Assembly (NCBI RefSeq): GCF_050434145.1
Contig: NZ_JBNPVX010000002.1
Location: 1 to 64,000, forward strand
Origin: JAISST01 sp050434145
Lineage (GTDB): Bacteria > Fusobacteriota > Fusobacteriia > Fusobacteriales > Fusobacteriaceae
DNA length: 64,000 bases
Direction: 5' to 3'
The position numbers and the translations under genes are program-made. Shown here piece after piece: positions 40,886 to 50,054 of this stretch (position 1 is the first letter of the stretch; each line of letters starts with the position of its first letter). The notes under the pieces are model-generated. The model made no database searches. It was not told the origin of the DNA and worked only from the letters and a program-made list of their open reading frames with translations.

Positions 40886-42400
40886 TTATAAAACATTATA
40901 TTTGCTTATCATTTTTTCCATTCTGTTTAATGTTCTGTTTTTTCCAATTATATACAAAACATTATATAAATCTGCTCCTCTTGCTTGTCCAGTCATCATT
41001 GCTCTAAGTGGCATATATACTTTAGCTGGACTTTCTCCTATTTCATCCAAAACTGAATGAAGTAATTCTTTTGCTTCTTCCACTGTAAAATCATCTTTTT
41101 TCCAATTCTTTAATTTTTCTATAAATAAACTAATTGATTTTTTACCAACTTCTTGTCTAATAGAATCATACAATTTTTCTATTCCTTTCTTTTCTTTACT
41201 ATTCATATCATCTGTAATAATAGGTAATTCCCTTTCATCAACAAAAAATACCTCTGCTTCTTTAGCAATTTCCTTCAGAGTATGTGCACCTTCTCTTAAT
41301 ATTTCCACAATCTTTACTAATGCTCTATAATCATGATCTGATATTTCGTTACCTATATAGTTCATTGTTTGAAAAAAAGGTATCGTCATTTTTGTTAATT
41401 CATCTAAATCTTTGGCTCTCATGTGATGGTTATTCACCCATCCTAATTTAACCAAATCAAAAACTGGCCCACCTAATGCAACATTTTCTATATTAAAATT
41501 TTCCTTAAATTCTTCCAACGAAAATATTTCCTTATTATCTCCAAATGAATATCCCATTAATCCTAAGAAATTTACTATTCCTTCTTTTAGATATCCTTCT
41601 TCTTTATACCAAATTAACGAAACTGGATTTTTTCTTTTTGAAATTTTAGTTTTATCAGAATTTCTAAGCAATGGCATATGTATAAATTCTGGTATATCCC
41701 ACCCAAATCCTTTGTATAATTGAATATGTTTTGGGGTAGATGCAATCCATTCTTCTGCTCTTATTACATGAGTAATATCCATCAGATGATCATCTACAAC
41801 ATTTGCTAAATGGTATGTTGGATATCCATCTCCTTTTAACAGTACTTGATCATCTATTTTATCATTATCAAATACTACTTCTCCTCTTAATCTATCTTTT
41901 ATTACTGTCTGACCTTCATAAGGCATCTTCAATCTTATTACATAAGGTTCTCCTGCAGCTAATTTGGCTTCAATTTCTTCCTTTGTAAGTGATCTACAGC
42001 ACCCATCATACCCTGGCGCTTTTCCCATAGCTTTTTGTCTCTCTCTTAATTTTTCCAATCTATCTGTAGTACAAAAACAGTAATATGCTCCACCTTTTTC
42101 TACTAATTCTTTCGCATACTTAGCATACAAATCCATTCTCTCTGATTGTCTATATGGAGTGTAATTTCCACCAATATCTGGACCTTCATCATAATTTAAT
42201 TCTAACCATTTTAATGTATCAAATATCATTTGCTCCGAACCTGGAGTATATCTATTTTGATCTGTATCTTCTATTCTCAAGATAAAATCACCACTATTTT
42301 TATAAGCGAAAGCCAAATTATATAATGCAATATAGGCTGTTCCAACATGTGGATCTCCTGTAGGTGATGGTGCAATTCTTGTCCTTACTCTTTTATTCAT
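40886..42400 (-). CDS. gltX: Glutamate--tRNA ligase
   Basis: GltX charges tRNA(Glu). The 504-residue product has the HIGH-type motif PSPTGDPHVGTA (about 9-20), the KMSKS-type loop KTKISKRK and a zinc-binding-like cluster YCFCTTDRL...GCC. I start at ATG 42400 with GAGGAGAG upstream; the longer frame from 42457 adds 19 poorly fitting residues. It lies downstream of prfB, separated by a 15-base A-run (on this strand), so transcription is probably independent or weakly linked. Confidence 0.94.
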   Translation of the reverse strand: MNKRVRTRIAPSPTGDPHVGTAYIALYNLAFAYKNSGDFILRIEDTDQNRYTPGSEQMIFDTLKWLELNYDEGPDIGGNYTPYRQSERMDLYAKYAKELVEKGGAYYCFCTTDRLEKLRERQKAMGKAPGYDGCCRSLTKEEIEAKLAAGEPYVIRLKMPYEGQTVIKDRLRGEVVFDNDKIDDQVLLKGDGYPTYHLANVVDDHLMDITHVIRAEEWIASTPKHIQLYKGFGWDIPEFIHMPLLRNSDKTKISKRKNPVSLIWYKEEGYLKEGIVNFLGLMGYSFGDNKEIFSLEEFKENFNIENVALGGPVFDLVKLGWVNNHHMRAKDLDELTKMTIPFFQTMNYIGNEISDHDYRALVKIVEILREGAHTLKEIAKEAEVFFVDERELPIITDDMNSKEKKGIEKLYDSIRQEVGKKSISLFIEKLKNWKKDDFTVEEAKELLHSVLDEIGESPAKVYMPLRAMMTGQARGADLYNVLYIIGKNRTLNRMEKMISKYNVL

Positions 42401-42535
42401 GATTCTCTCCTCATCATATATTGTTTGACTTGATTTGTGTTTTAACTTCACAAACAATTTATATTTTCAGTATTTTACTGTTTTGTAAAAATATTATTTT
42501 TTATTCTACCATATTTTTTTTTTTTTTTCATTAAT

Positions 42536-43637
42536 TTATTTTAGTTTGCTCCATCTTAGATATGCTCCTATGAAAGAATCTATATCTCCATCCATTACAG
42601 CTCGAATATTACCCATTTCTTCAGATGTTCGATGATCCTTTACCATTGTATATGGTTGAAAAACATAAGATCTAATTTGGTTTCCCCAACCAATTTCGCT
42701 TTGTTCTCCTTGGATTTTTTTCAATTCTTCTTCTTTTTTTTGCATTTCTAATTCTAGAAGCTTTGATTTCAGCAATTTCATTGCAGTTTCTCTATTGCTT
42801 AATTGCGATCTTTCACGTTGACAAGTAACAACTATTCCAGTTGGTATATGAGTAATACGTACTGCAGAATCTGTCATGTTTACATGCTGTCCACCAGCCC
42901 CACTAGCTCTATATGTATCGATGCGAAGATCACTTGGATCTATTTCTACCTCTACACTATCATCTACATCTGGTATTACTTCTACTGAAGCGAATGAAGT
43001 GTGTCTTTTTTTATTTGCATCAAATGGTGATATTCTCACCAATCTATGAACTCCTTTCTCGCTCTTTAGATAGCCATAGGCACGTTTTCCTTCTACTAAA
43101 AATGTGATTGATTTGATTCCTACAGAGTCTCCAGCCATAAAATCCATTTCTTTTAATGTCATTTTTTTAGTATTTACCCACCTACTATACATTCTAAATA
43201 GCATATCCGCCCAATCGCATGCTTCTGTCCCACCTGCACCTGAATGTATAGTAACTATTGCATTATTATCATCATAATCTTCATTAAGAAGTAGTTCTGT
43301 ATCAAAATTTTCAATATTTTTCATTAATATCTTATGCTTTTCAACTAATTCTTCTAGAAAGCTTTCTTCACCTGCATCTATAAATTCAATTAAAACTTCT
43401 TCTTCTTCTTCTTCTTTTAATAAATTTTCATATATTGATAGAAAATCTTTTTCTTTATTTAATTCTTTGATTATTGCTGAGCTTTCTCTTTTATCATTCC
43501 AAAAATTATCCTCAATAGTTTTTCCTTCTAACTCTTTTATTTTACTTTGTCTTTTTTCAAGGTCAAAGAGACTCCTTTATTTTCAACATTTTTTCTTTAG
43601 CATCCAAATATTCCCTTTTTATTTCTAAATAATCCAT
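42536..43637 (-). CDS. prfB: Peptide chain release factor 2, with programmed +1 frameshift
   Basis: RF2 ends translation at UGA and UAA. The gene is read in two frames. The first, from ATG 43637, makes 24 codons ending CTT then an in-frame TGA at 43563-43565. A +1 shift on CTT-T moves ribosomes to GAC at 43564 and on to the stop at 42536, giving about 366 residues. An AAGGAG just upstream (43572-43577) acts as the internal stimulating site, as in E. coli. Motifs: GGQ in GASGAGGQHVNMT-like sequence and SPF-type tripeptide region. This is the usual autoregulation: low RF2 favours the shift. A GAA repeat encodes six glutamates in the N-terminal domain. Confidence 0.95.
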
Positions 43638-43638
43638 T

Positions 43639-44001
43639 TTATTCCTCCATAATGATTGCAGTTGCTATTGCGTATTCTTTGCAATGAGATATAGAAACCT
43701 CTATTCTTTTACTTTTATATTTTTCTTCTAAATTATTTTTTAATGTTACAATTGGTTTTCCTAAATCATCATTTAACACTTCGATATCTTTCATATTGAA
43801 ATCCCTCACACCACTTCCAAAAGACTTAGAAATGGCTTCTTTTGCTGCAAATCTCCCTGCATAACTTGCAAATTGGTTTCCTTTTTTTTCTATCTGCTCT
43901 ATTTCCAAAGATGTAAAAACCCTTGTGATAAATTTGGGATTTTCCATAGCTTTTTTTATTCTAGATATTTCAATTATATCATTTCCCAAACTTAAAAACA
44001 T
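43639..44001 (-). CDS. acpS: Holo-[acyl-carrier-protein] synthase
   Basis: AcpS transfers phosphopantetheine from CoA to ACP, activating the acpP product encoded earlier in the window. The 120-residue product has GNDIIEISRI (7-16), with the magnesium-binding aspartate, and RFAAKEAISKSFG, with the conserved glutamate. GGAGG lies near the end of acpS for the prfB start, one base after its stop. The ATG is preceded by AAGGAG. Confidence 0.95.
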   Translation of the reverse strand: MFLSLGNDIIEISRIKKAMENPKFITRVFTSLEIEQIEKKGNQFASYAGRFAAKEAISKSFGSGVRDFNMKDIEVLNDDLGKPIVTLKNNLEEKYKSKRIEVSISHCKEYAIATAIIMEE

Positions 44002-44054
44002 AATTACACTCCTTTTGGTGGGCTATTTTTAATCATCTTTTTTTTAATTATAAA

Positions 44055-44813
44055 TCACATTTTATAGACTTCTCTTGCATTTTTGTTGGTAATAGCTAAA
44101 ACTTCTTCATAACTTATATTTTTTATTTCAGCTATTTTTTTAGCTACAAATTCTGTATAAATTGGCTCATTTCTTTTACCTCTATAAGGGACAGGAGTCA
44201 TATATGGACAATCTGTCTCTATAACCAATCTCTCTATTTCAATTTCTCTCACTACCTCTACTAATTTTTTCGAATTTTTGAAAGTTAATACTCCTCCAAT
44301 CCCAAAATAATAGTTTTTTTTCATTCTTTCTGCTATTTCTACTGAGCCTGGATAGCAATGTATAATCCCAGTAATATCTGAAAACTCTTCTAATATATTT
44401 ATTGTATCTTCCATCGCATCTCTTGTATGAATAACCACTGGTTTATTTAACATTCTTGCTATTTCCATTTGTCTTCTGAAAGCATCCATTTGCACTTCTT
44501 TAGGGGTAGTCATCCAATGATAATCAAGACCTATTTCACCTATTGCTAATACTTTTTTCTCTTTACCTAATTCTAAAAGTCTTTTTTCTATTTTATCATT
44601 ATATTCTGCTATATCTATCGGATGGACCCCTATTACAGCATATATAAATTCATATTCTTTTGCATACTCTATACTTTTTAGAGAACTTTTTATATCATAC
44701 CCTATATTTACTACAAAGTCCATATTTTCAGATATCCGTTTGATTACTTGATCTCTATCATCATCAAATGCATCTGAATCCAGATGTGCATGTGAGTCTG
44801 TTAGCAATTTCAT
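44055..44813 (-). CDS. tatD: TatD-family metal-dependent DNase
   Basis: TatD proteins are TIM-barrel metal-dependent nucleases. The 252-residue product has the metal ligand pair DSHAHLDS (6-13), the GEIGLDYHW block with a ligand glutamate, VVIHTRDA and the final ETDCPYMTP with the last aspartate. The start overlaps hslO by 4 bases, so both genes are co-translated. Family members act in DNA repair or apoptosis-like DNA decay; the specific role is unclear. Confidence 0.92.
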   Translation of the reverse strand: MKLLTDSHAHLDSDAFDDDRDQVIKRISENMDFVVNIGYDIKSSLKSIEYAKEYEFIYAVIGVHPIDIAEYNDKIEKRLLELGKEKKVLAIGEIGLDYHWMTTPKEVQMDAFRRQMEIARMLNKPVVIHTRDAMEDTINILEEFSDITGIIHCYPGSVEIAERMKKNYYFGIGGVLTFKNSKKLVEVVREIEIERLVIETDCPYMTPVPYRGKRNEPIYTEFVAKKIAEIKNISYEEVLAITNKNAREVYKM

Positions 44814-45700
44814 TTCCCCTCCAATATCTCGACAAAATCTTCTTTTGTAAAAGAATATTTTTTCTTACAAAAATGGCATTCTACTTCTATTGACTTCTCT
44901 ACATCTAATATTTTCTTCAATTCGCCTTTTCCCAACGTAATTAATCCTTTATAAAATCTATCTTTATTACAGTTACATACATACTCTACTTTTTCTTCTT
45001 CTAATATTTCATAACTTTCTATTGGTACATCTTCTTCAGTAGACATATCATCATAAATCAATTTTGCAATCTCTTCCAGAGACATACCATTTTTCAATAG
45101 TATTCCTATATCATGCATTGCACGCACTTTTTCTTCTAAAAAAGTAATAAAACTTTCCTCAGCATTTGGCAAAAGCTGTATCATATAACCACCAGCAGTT
45201 TTTATCTTATTATCTTCTGTAAGAATTATTCCCAATGCAAGTACAGTAGGAGTTTGCTCTGATGTGTAATAGTAATAAGCTAAATCTTCTGCTATTCCAC
45301 CAGATACTATTTCTGAAATTCCAATATATGGCTCTTTAAGTCCCATATCCTTTATTATTTTAATAGTCCCTTTACCTACTAACCCACTAACATTTCTTTT
45401 CCCATTTTCTTTTGGTTCAATTTCTGCATCTGGATCTGAAACATAACCTTTCACTCCACCTTTTCCATCTGCTGTAACCAGAACATGTTTCAATATCCCG
45501 TCTGTATCTATTCTTATCGAAAGCAAATCATCTCCTTTTAGATTACTTCCCATTATCAATCCTGCTGTCAGCATTCTACCAAATACATCTATTGTAGTAG
45601 GACTGCATTTGTGCATATCTTGTGCCACTTGTACTACATCAGTTGAATCTACTATTATAAAACGTGCATTTTTGCTTATTCCTCTTATAAGTCTTCCCAT
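44810..45700 (-). CDS. hslO: Redox-regulated chaperonin Hsp33
   Basis: Hsp33 is a redox-activated holdase that protects proteins under oxidative and heat stress. The 296-residue product has the N-terminal chaperone domain and a C-terminal zinc-binding switch with four cysteines: CNC (about 243-245) and CHFC (about 276-279), the CxC...CxxC pattern. This redox switch is complete. It suits an anaerobe facing oxygen. It lies upstream of tatD with a 4-base overlap. Confidence 0.94.
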   Translation of the reverse strand: MGRLIRGISKNARFIIVDSTDVVQVAQDMHKCSPTTIDVFGRMLTAGLIMGSNLKGDDLLSIRIDTDGILKHVLVTADGKGGVKGYVSDPDAEIEPKENGKRNVSGLVGKGTIKIIKDMGLKEPYIGISEIVSGGIAEDLAYYYYTSEQTPTVLALGIILTEDNKIKTAGGYMIQLLPNAEESFITFLEEKVRAMHDIGILLKNGMSLEEIAKLIYDDMSTEEDVPIESYEILEEEKVEYVCNCNKDRFYKGLITLGKGELKKILDVEKSIEVECHFCKKKYSFTKEDFVEILEGK

Positions 45701-45850
45701 TTTTACCTCATCTTTTTTATTTTTCCAAATATTTAAAACAATAATATTTCAAATTAAATTATATAATACTATTTTAATGATTTTTCGCTAGTTTTCTATC
45801 AGCTCACTAGTAATTTCATACTAATTTTCTAAAAATATCTTATGATTTCA

Positions 45851-46390
45851 TCAGAAATTTTCATATATAATTAAACTTTTAAACTCTTCATATCTTTTTT
45901 TATCCAAAACATTCATCAAATCCAAATTATTTTTTATTCGACCATTTGCTTTGATATATTTTTGTATTGTTGTGATTTCCTTTTTATCAAATCCATAATA
46001 TATCAACAATTCACTATTAGCTGTATTTATATTAAAATTATTTTTTTTTATTTCATTTTCTATTTTAAACTTTTTTTGAATAGTATTGTATGTAGCATCT
46101 CCAACACCTTTTATTCTTTTTAATTCTTTTATATTTTGGAAACCACCTGTGTGTTTTCTATATTCTAATATTCCATTTATAATTTTTAATCTTATTTTAT
46201 ATGCTACCATTTCTTCCTTAGTGGCTTTATTGATATCAAGTAAACCATCTCTGTTTTCTTTCATATTTTTACTTTGAACTATTTTATAATTTACTTTCTC
46301 ATCTTTTTCATCTTTTGTCTTTTCACATGAAGTAATTAAGATACTAAAAGTAATCATAAGAACAAATTCAAAAACTCCCACTATTTTCAT
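45851..46390 (-). CDS. ComEA-like helix-hairpin-helix lipoprotein
   Basis: A 179-residue predicted lipoprotein with two helix-hairpin-helix DNA-binding segments: GLLDINKATKEEMVAYK...FQNIKELKRIKGVGDATYNTIQKKF (about 50-110) and NINTANSELLIYYGFDKKEITTIQKYI. Such a protein is the periplasmic DNA receptor ComEA in naturally competent bacteria, here anchored by a lipidated cysteine (FSILITSC). I start at ATG 46390, with GGGAGA upstream; ATG 46402, overlapping the HemZ-like stop, is an alternative. A PilT-like ATPase gene lies 1.5 kb upstream in the same orientation. Confidence 0.75.
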   Translation of the reverse strand: MKIVGVFEFVLMITFSILITSCEKTKDEKDEKVNYKIVQSKNMKENRDGLLDINKATKEEMVAYKIRLKIINGILEYRKHTGGFQNIKELKRIKGVGDATYNTIQKKFKIENEIKKNNFNINTANSELLIYYGFDKKEITTIQKYIKANGRIKNNLDLMNVLDKKRYEEFKSLIIYENF

Positions 46391-46401
46391 ATTTTCTCCC
46401 A

Positions 46402-47808
46402 TTATTTTTCTCTTATTTTCTCTAGTTTAACAAATTTTTCTAGTGTTCTCTTTTCCATTTCCATTATATATAATGCTGGATCTTTAGGATTTACAATTCT
46501 TTCAATAAAATCTCTATTATTTTTATCTGAAGAAATAAATTTACTGATTGCTCCACCACCTAACCCCATTGTCATTTGATTTTCTTCTATCATCTCTATA
46601 TTAAATAATGATTCATAACCATCTTTGCTATACCCGATATTTTCTCCCCATTCTAGTATGTTCTTTTGCCTGTATAAATAATATGGTTTTAATCCCATTT
46701 GCAATATTATTTCATTTATTTTATCACTTATCTTATTTTGATCCAATATATTTCTCATTTTATTACTCTTGAATAAATTCGAATGTCTCTTGTATGCTAA
46801 GGAATGAATCGTTAAATTTTCTATATTATATTTTGTTATCTCTTTCAATGTTTTTAATATATCTTCTGTAGATTCTTCTGGCAGTCCAATTATTAAATCC
46901 ATATTTATCACAAAATCTAAACTTTTGCAATAGTCATATAAATCATCAAAATTACCTTTATTAAGTTTTCTATTAATTAATTTCAGAGTTTTTTCATTGA
47001 AAGTTTGAGGATTAAGACTTACTCTATTTATTCCATATTCTTTCATTATTTGCAGTTTTTCATGATTTAACGTATCTTCTCTTCCCGCTTCAAATGTAAA
47101 CTCTTTTATGTATGTAAAATCTATATATTCTTTAACTTGTTTTAAAAATAACTTCAAATCACTTTCTTTCAGTACACTCGGAGTCCCTCCTCCAATGTAA
47201 ATAGATTCTATTTTATAATTTTTTTGCGACAAATATTCTCCTACTAATTTTACTTCCTCTAAAAGGGTACTTATAAAATCATCATAATATCTACCTACAC
47301 CACTATTTATTTCATATGAAGCAAAAGAACAGTATGTACATTTAGTAGGACAAAATGGAATCCCAATATATATATTAATAAAGTTTTTATTTAATAATTT
47401 TTCTTCTCTAAGGACCACATCAATTAACAGTTTTGATTTTTCTTTTTTTACTAGATAAAATCCCTCCAAAATATTATTTATATCAGATATATTACATCCA
47501 TAATTCAATAATCTTCTGGCTATTTTACTCGGGCGAACTCCTATTAATCCTCCCCATGAATAATCTTTCTCATAAAGTAATAGCAGTAGAATTTTTACCA
47601 TCGTACTCTTTTGATCATCAATTTTTCCATAAAGATTTTTATACTTGAATTCTTTTGATTTATTTTCAATTGATAACTTTATCTGAATTATTTCTGAATT
47701 TTCTTGATGTTCTATTTTTAATTCTTTGTCAAGAGCCTCAGGAACTGCTACTCTAGCAAATTCTTCTATGCTTTTAATATTTATATTAAAATCAGATTTT
47801 ATATACAT
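46402..47808 (-). CDS. HemZ-like coproporphyrinogen dehydrogenase (radical SAM)
   Basis: A 468-residue radical SAM enzyme of the HemN/HemZ family with the cluster motif CPTKCTYCSFAS (about 153-164), the IYIGGGTPS SAM-binding stretch and a unique N-terminal domain (about 1-145), as in HemZ. It may be the oxygen-independent enzyme of heme synthesis. HemN homologues also include HemW heme chaperones, and the lack of a full heme pathway here leaves the role open. It lies between the PilT-like and ComEA-like genes. Confidence 0.82.
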   Translation of the reverse strand: MYIKSDFNINIKSIEEFARVAVPEALDKELKIEHQENSEIIQIKLSIENKSKEFKYKNLYGKIDDQKSTMVKILLLLLYEKDYSWGGLIGVRPSKIARRLLNYGCNISDINNILEGFYLVKKEKSKLLIDVVLREEKLLNKNFINIYIGIPFCPTKCTYCSFASYEINSGVGRYYDDFISTLLEEVKLVGEYLSQKNYKIESIYIGGGTPSVLKESDLKLFLKQVKEYIDFTYIKEFTFEAGREDTLNHEKLQIMKEYGINRVSLNPQTFNEKTLKLINRKLNKGNFDDLYDYCKSLDFVINMDLIIGLPEESTEDILKTLKEITKYNIENLTIHSLAYKRHSNLFKSNKMRNILDQNKISDKINEIILQMGLKPYYLYRQKNILEWGENIGYSKDGYESLFNIEMIEENQMTMGLGGGAISKFISSDKNNRDFIERIVNPKDPALYIMEMEKRTLEKFVKLEKIREK

Positions 47809-47861
47809 TGTTTATCCTCAAGTTTTAATAATATTATTTTTTATTTGTAACTTTTGATAAA

Positions 47862-48884
47862 TTATATCAACTTTTCAAAGATTTCTTTAGAAATAATATT
47901 TTTTACAAATAATTTTTCAATAGCTTTTTTCATTGTAATCATGCCTAATTTGCTACTACTTTCCATAATAGAGTATATTTGATTACTTTTTCCAGATAAT
48001 ATATGATTCTTAATAGCTTGGTTATTTATCATTAATTCATAAGCACCTACCAAATTCCCTTCTGCACTTTTTACCAATTGTTGATTCAACACTCCACGAA
48101 GAACATTACTCAGTTGTGTTCTTATTTGACTTTGCTTTTCTTTTGGAAATACATCAATAATTCTATCTATACTTTCTACTGCTCCTATTGTATGAAGGGT
48201 TCCCAATACTAAATGCCCTGTTTCAGCAATAGTAATTGCCATTTCAATACTTTCTAAATCTCGCATTTCTCCAAGCATAATTACATCTGGATCTTGCCTT
48301 AGTGCCGATCTTAAAGCGTTTTGAAAATTATCAGTATCTTTCCCAATTTCCCTTTGTCTTATAATACTTTTCTGACTTTTGAAAACATATTCTACTGGAT
48401 CTTCTATTGTAATTATATTTAGATCTTTATTTTTATTCAAATAATCTATTATTGCACTTAGTGTCGTAGTTTTTCCAGAACCAGTAGCACCACTTATTAT
48501 TATTAGACCATTTTTATTTTCTAATAAATTATAAATTCCACTTGGTAAATCTAATAATTCTATTATAGGCATTTCATTTTGTAATATTCTAATTGAAATT
48601 CCTATTTTCCCATTTATAAAATGAAAATTCATTCTGTATCTATTATGTGCATTATCTTCATATGCAAAATCATGTTCTTTTTTCCCATGTAACTGTTCCA
48701 AACCATTTTCACTCAATAATTCTTTTGCCATCTGGACAATTTCAACACCATTAATAAACCTTTCTGTAATTTGAAGACTTCCATTTACCCTATATACTAA
48801 ATATTCATCTGGTAAAATATGTATATCTGAAGCTTTCATTTTTTGCCCGTTTTCTAATACCCATTTTATATTAATATCAATCAC
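47862..48884 (-). CDS. PilT-like type IV pilus ATPase
   Basis: A 340-residue GspE/PilT-family hexameric ATPase. It has the N-terminal KASDIHILPDEYLVYR domain (about 15-35), Walker A SGATGSGKTTT (about 132-142), the Asp box TIEDPVEY and the His box GHLVLGTLHT. It resembles PilT retraction ATPases in size and domain order. Type IV pilus retraction drives twitching and DNA uptake, matching the ComEA-like gene nearby. The start at GTG 48884 sits right after GAGG, so it is not certain. Confidence 0.85.
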   Translation of the reverse strand: MIDINIKWVLENGQKMKASDIHILPDEYLVYRVNGSLQITERFINGVEIVQMAKELLSENGLEQLHGKKEHDFAYEDNAHNRYRMNFHFINGKIGISIRILQNEMPIIELLDLPSGIYNLLENKNGLIIISGATGSGKTTTLSAIIDYLNKNKDLNIITIEDPVEYVFKSQKSIIRQREIGKDTDNFQNALRSALRQDPDVIMLGEMRDLESIEMAITIAETGHLVLGTLHTIGAVESIDRIIDVFPKEKQSQIRTQLSNVLRGVLNQQLVKSAEGNLVGAYELMINNQAIKNHILSGKSNQIYSIMESSSKLGMITMKKAIEKLFVKNIISKEIFEKLI

Positions 48885-48893
48885 CTCATAAAA

Positions 48894-48921
48894 TTTTGTG
48901 ATACAATATTATATCACAAAA
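48894..48921. promoter_or_regulatory. Inverted repeat upstream of the PilT-like gene
   Basis: TTTTGTGATA (48894-48903), eight bases, TATCACAAAA (48912-48921): a perfect 10-bp inverted repeat 10 bases from the start codon of the PilT-like gene. On the minus strand the second half includes TATAAT, so it could be an operator over the -10 box or an RNA hairpin in the leader. It does not have the 6-base spacing of a CRP site. Confidence 0.45.
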
Positions 48922-49128
48922 TCTAGATATTTAAATACTTTTTATTTCAAATAATATAAAAATATCAATTCATTATTTAGATTTTTCATTGATATTTTAT
49001 CTAATCTCTATTTTTTAACAAGTTATTTAGTTATCTTTATTTAAGATTTTTATGAAATATTTTCAATAGTTAGTTTATTTTTTTTATGTTATAATTAACA
49101 AAATATATTATAAAAGGAGAGTATAAAT

Positions 49129-49443
49129 ATGAAAATTATAACTACACTATTAATTGGTCTTATTTTAGGAGTAATTGATGTGCTACCAATGATAAAAAAG
49201 AAATTAAGTATATATGAATGTCTCTCTGCCTTGTCTTTTCATTTGATAATGCCAACAATTTTATATCTCTTGAAAGTTGAGAGTTCAAAAATAATTATTG
49301 GTGGCTTATTATATATAATATGTACTATTCCACTAGCTATTCTTGCAACAAAAGAAGATAAAAAAGTGATACCAATAATGTTGAGTACTAGTTGTATTAT
49401 TGGTTTGATATCTGGATTTTTTCTAGATTTTTTTATTATTTAA
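49129..49443 (+). CDS. Small membrane protein of unknown function
   Basis: A 104-residue hydrophobic protein with about three or four membrane segments (about 3-20, 30-50, 55-75, 80-102) and short polar loops (IKKKLSIYE, ATKEDKKVIP). AGGAGAG precedes the ATG at 49129 and TATAAT lies at 49089-49094, so it is probably expressed. I recognise no family. Confidence 0.65.
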   Translation: MKIITTLLIGLILGVIDVLPMIKKKLSIYECLSALSFHLIMPTILYLLKVESSKIIIGGLLYIICTIPLAILATKEDKKVIPIMLSTSCIIGLISGFFLDFFII

Positions 49444-49549
49444 ATAATTATAATTTTCTTAAATCATATATTTTCTAGCACGACACACTGTTGTCTTGTT
49501 TAGTATGTTAAAATATTTTATAATAAAATTTAATGGAGTTGATTAAAAA

Positions 49550-49741
49550 ATGCATGAAGCTTTAAAAAATTATATGATTGCTATTAATACAGGTGATTTA
49601 CATGAATTTATTAAATATCTCAATGAAAATATAGTTTTTTACTATGGAAATGAAACTATTGTTGGTCTGGAAGAAATTAAAAAATGTTTTGAAAAGGGAG
49701 CAGATGCTATAAAAAATGAAAAATATTGTCAAGATTCTTAA
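49550..49741 (+). pseudogene. Truncated SnoaL/NTF2-like protein gene
   Basis: The 63-residue product reads like the start of a SnoaL/NTF2-like domain (HEALKNYMIAINTGDLHEFIKYLNENIVFYYG...VGLEEIKKCFEKGA), but the domain normally needs about 110-130 residues. It stops at TAA 49739-49741 and is followed by T-rich non-coding sequence, so the second half of the fold is missing. A gene remnant is the simplest reading, though a short functional protein cannot be ruled out. GGAG precedes the ATG. Confidence 0.55.
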
Positions 49742-49857
49742 AATAAAATCTTTTTTTTCACAAAAAATACATTATCAAACTTAACCTTATTTTTGATATA
49801 ATAGTGAAAAATAAAGTTAAAATAAAACTCCCCAAATGGGGAGATTGGGTGGTATTC

Positions 49858-50043
49858 ATGTCTAAGGATTTTATCTTTTCCATTTTCATTACAATATATA
49901 TTGGTTATCAAGTTTTTTCTTTTTCTCACAAAATAAAATCAGAGAGATTAAAAGACCCAATTATTATATTTTTTTATGGTTTTACCATTATTCTTCAAAT
50001 ATGTCTTATAATATATATTTCATTAAAAATGAATTTTATATAG
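49858..50043 (+). CDS. Small two-segment membrane protein
   Basis: A 61-residue protein with two predicted membrane segments (DFIFSIFITIYIGYQVF and PIIIFFYGFTIILQICLIIYISL) joined by a basic loop (HKIKSERLKD). I start at ATG 49858 after GGTGG; a GTG at 49804 would extend it by 18 basic residues. It ends 11 bases before the convergent carboxypeptidase gene. Function unknown. Confidence 0.5.
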   Translation: MSKDFIFSIFITIYIGYQVFSFSHKIKSERLKDPIIIFFYGFTIILQICLIIYISLKMNFI

Positions 50044-50054
50044 TAGCATAATTA

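Noticed and set aside
43324..43637. RF2 as a truncated pseudogene starting at 43324
   Set aside because: The upstream in-frame sequence to 43562 reads as a normal RF2 N-terminal domain, and the CTT-TGA-C slip site with upstream AAGGAG explains the in-frame stop.
48894..48921. CRP-type binding site
   Set aside because: The half sites TGTGA and TCACA are 12 bases apart, not six, so a CRP/FNR dimer is unlikely to fit.
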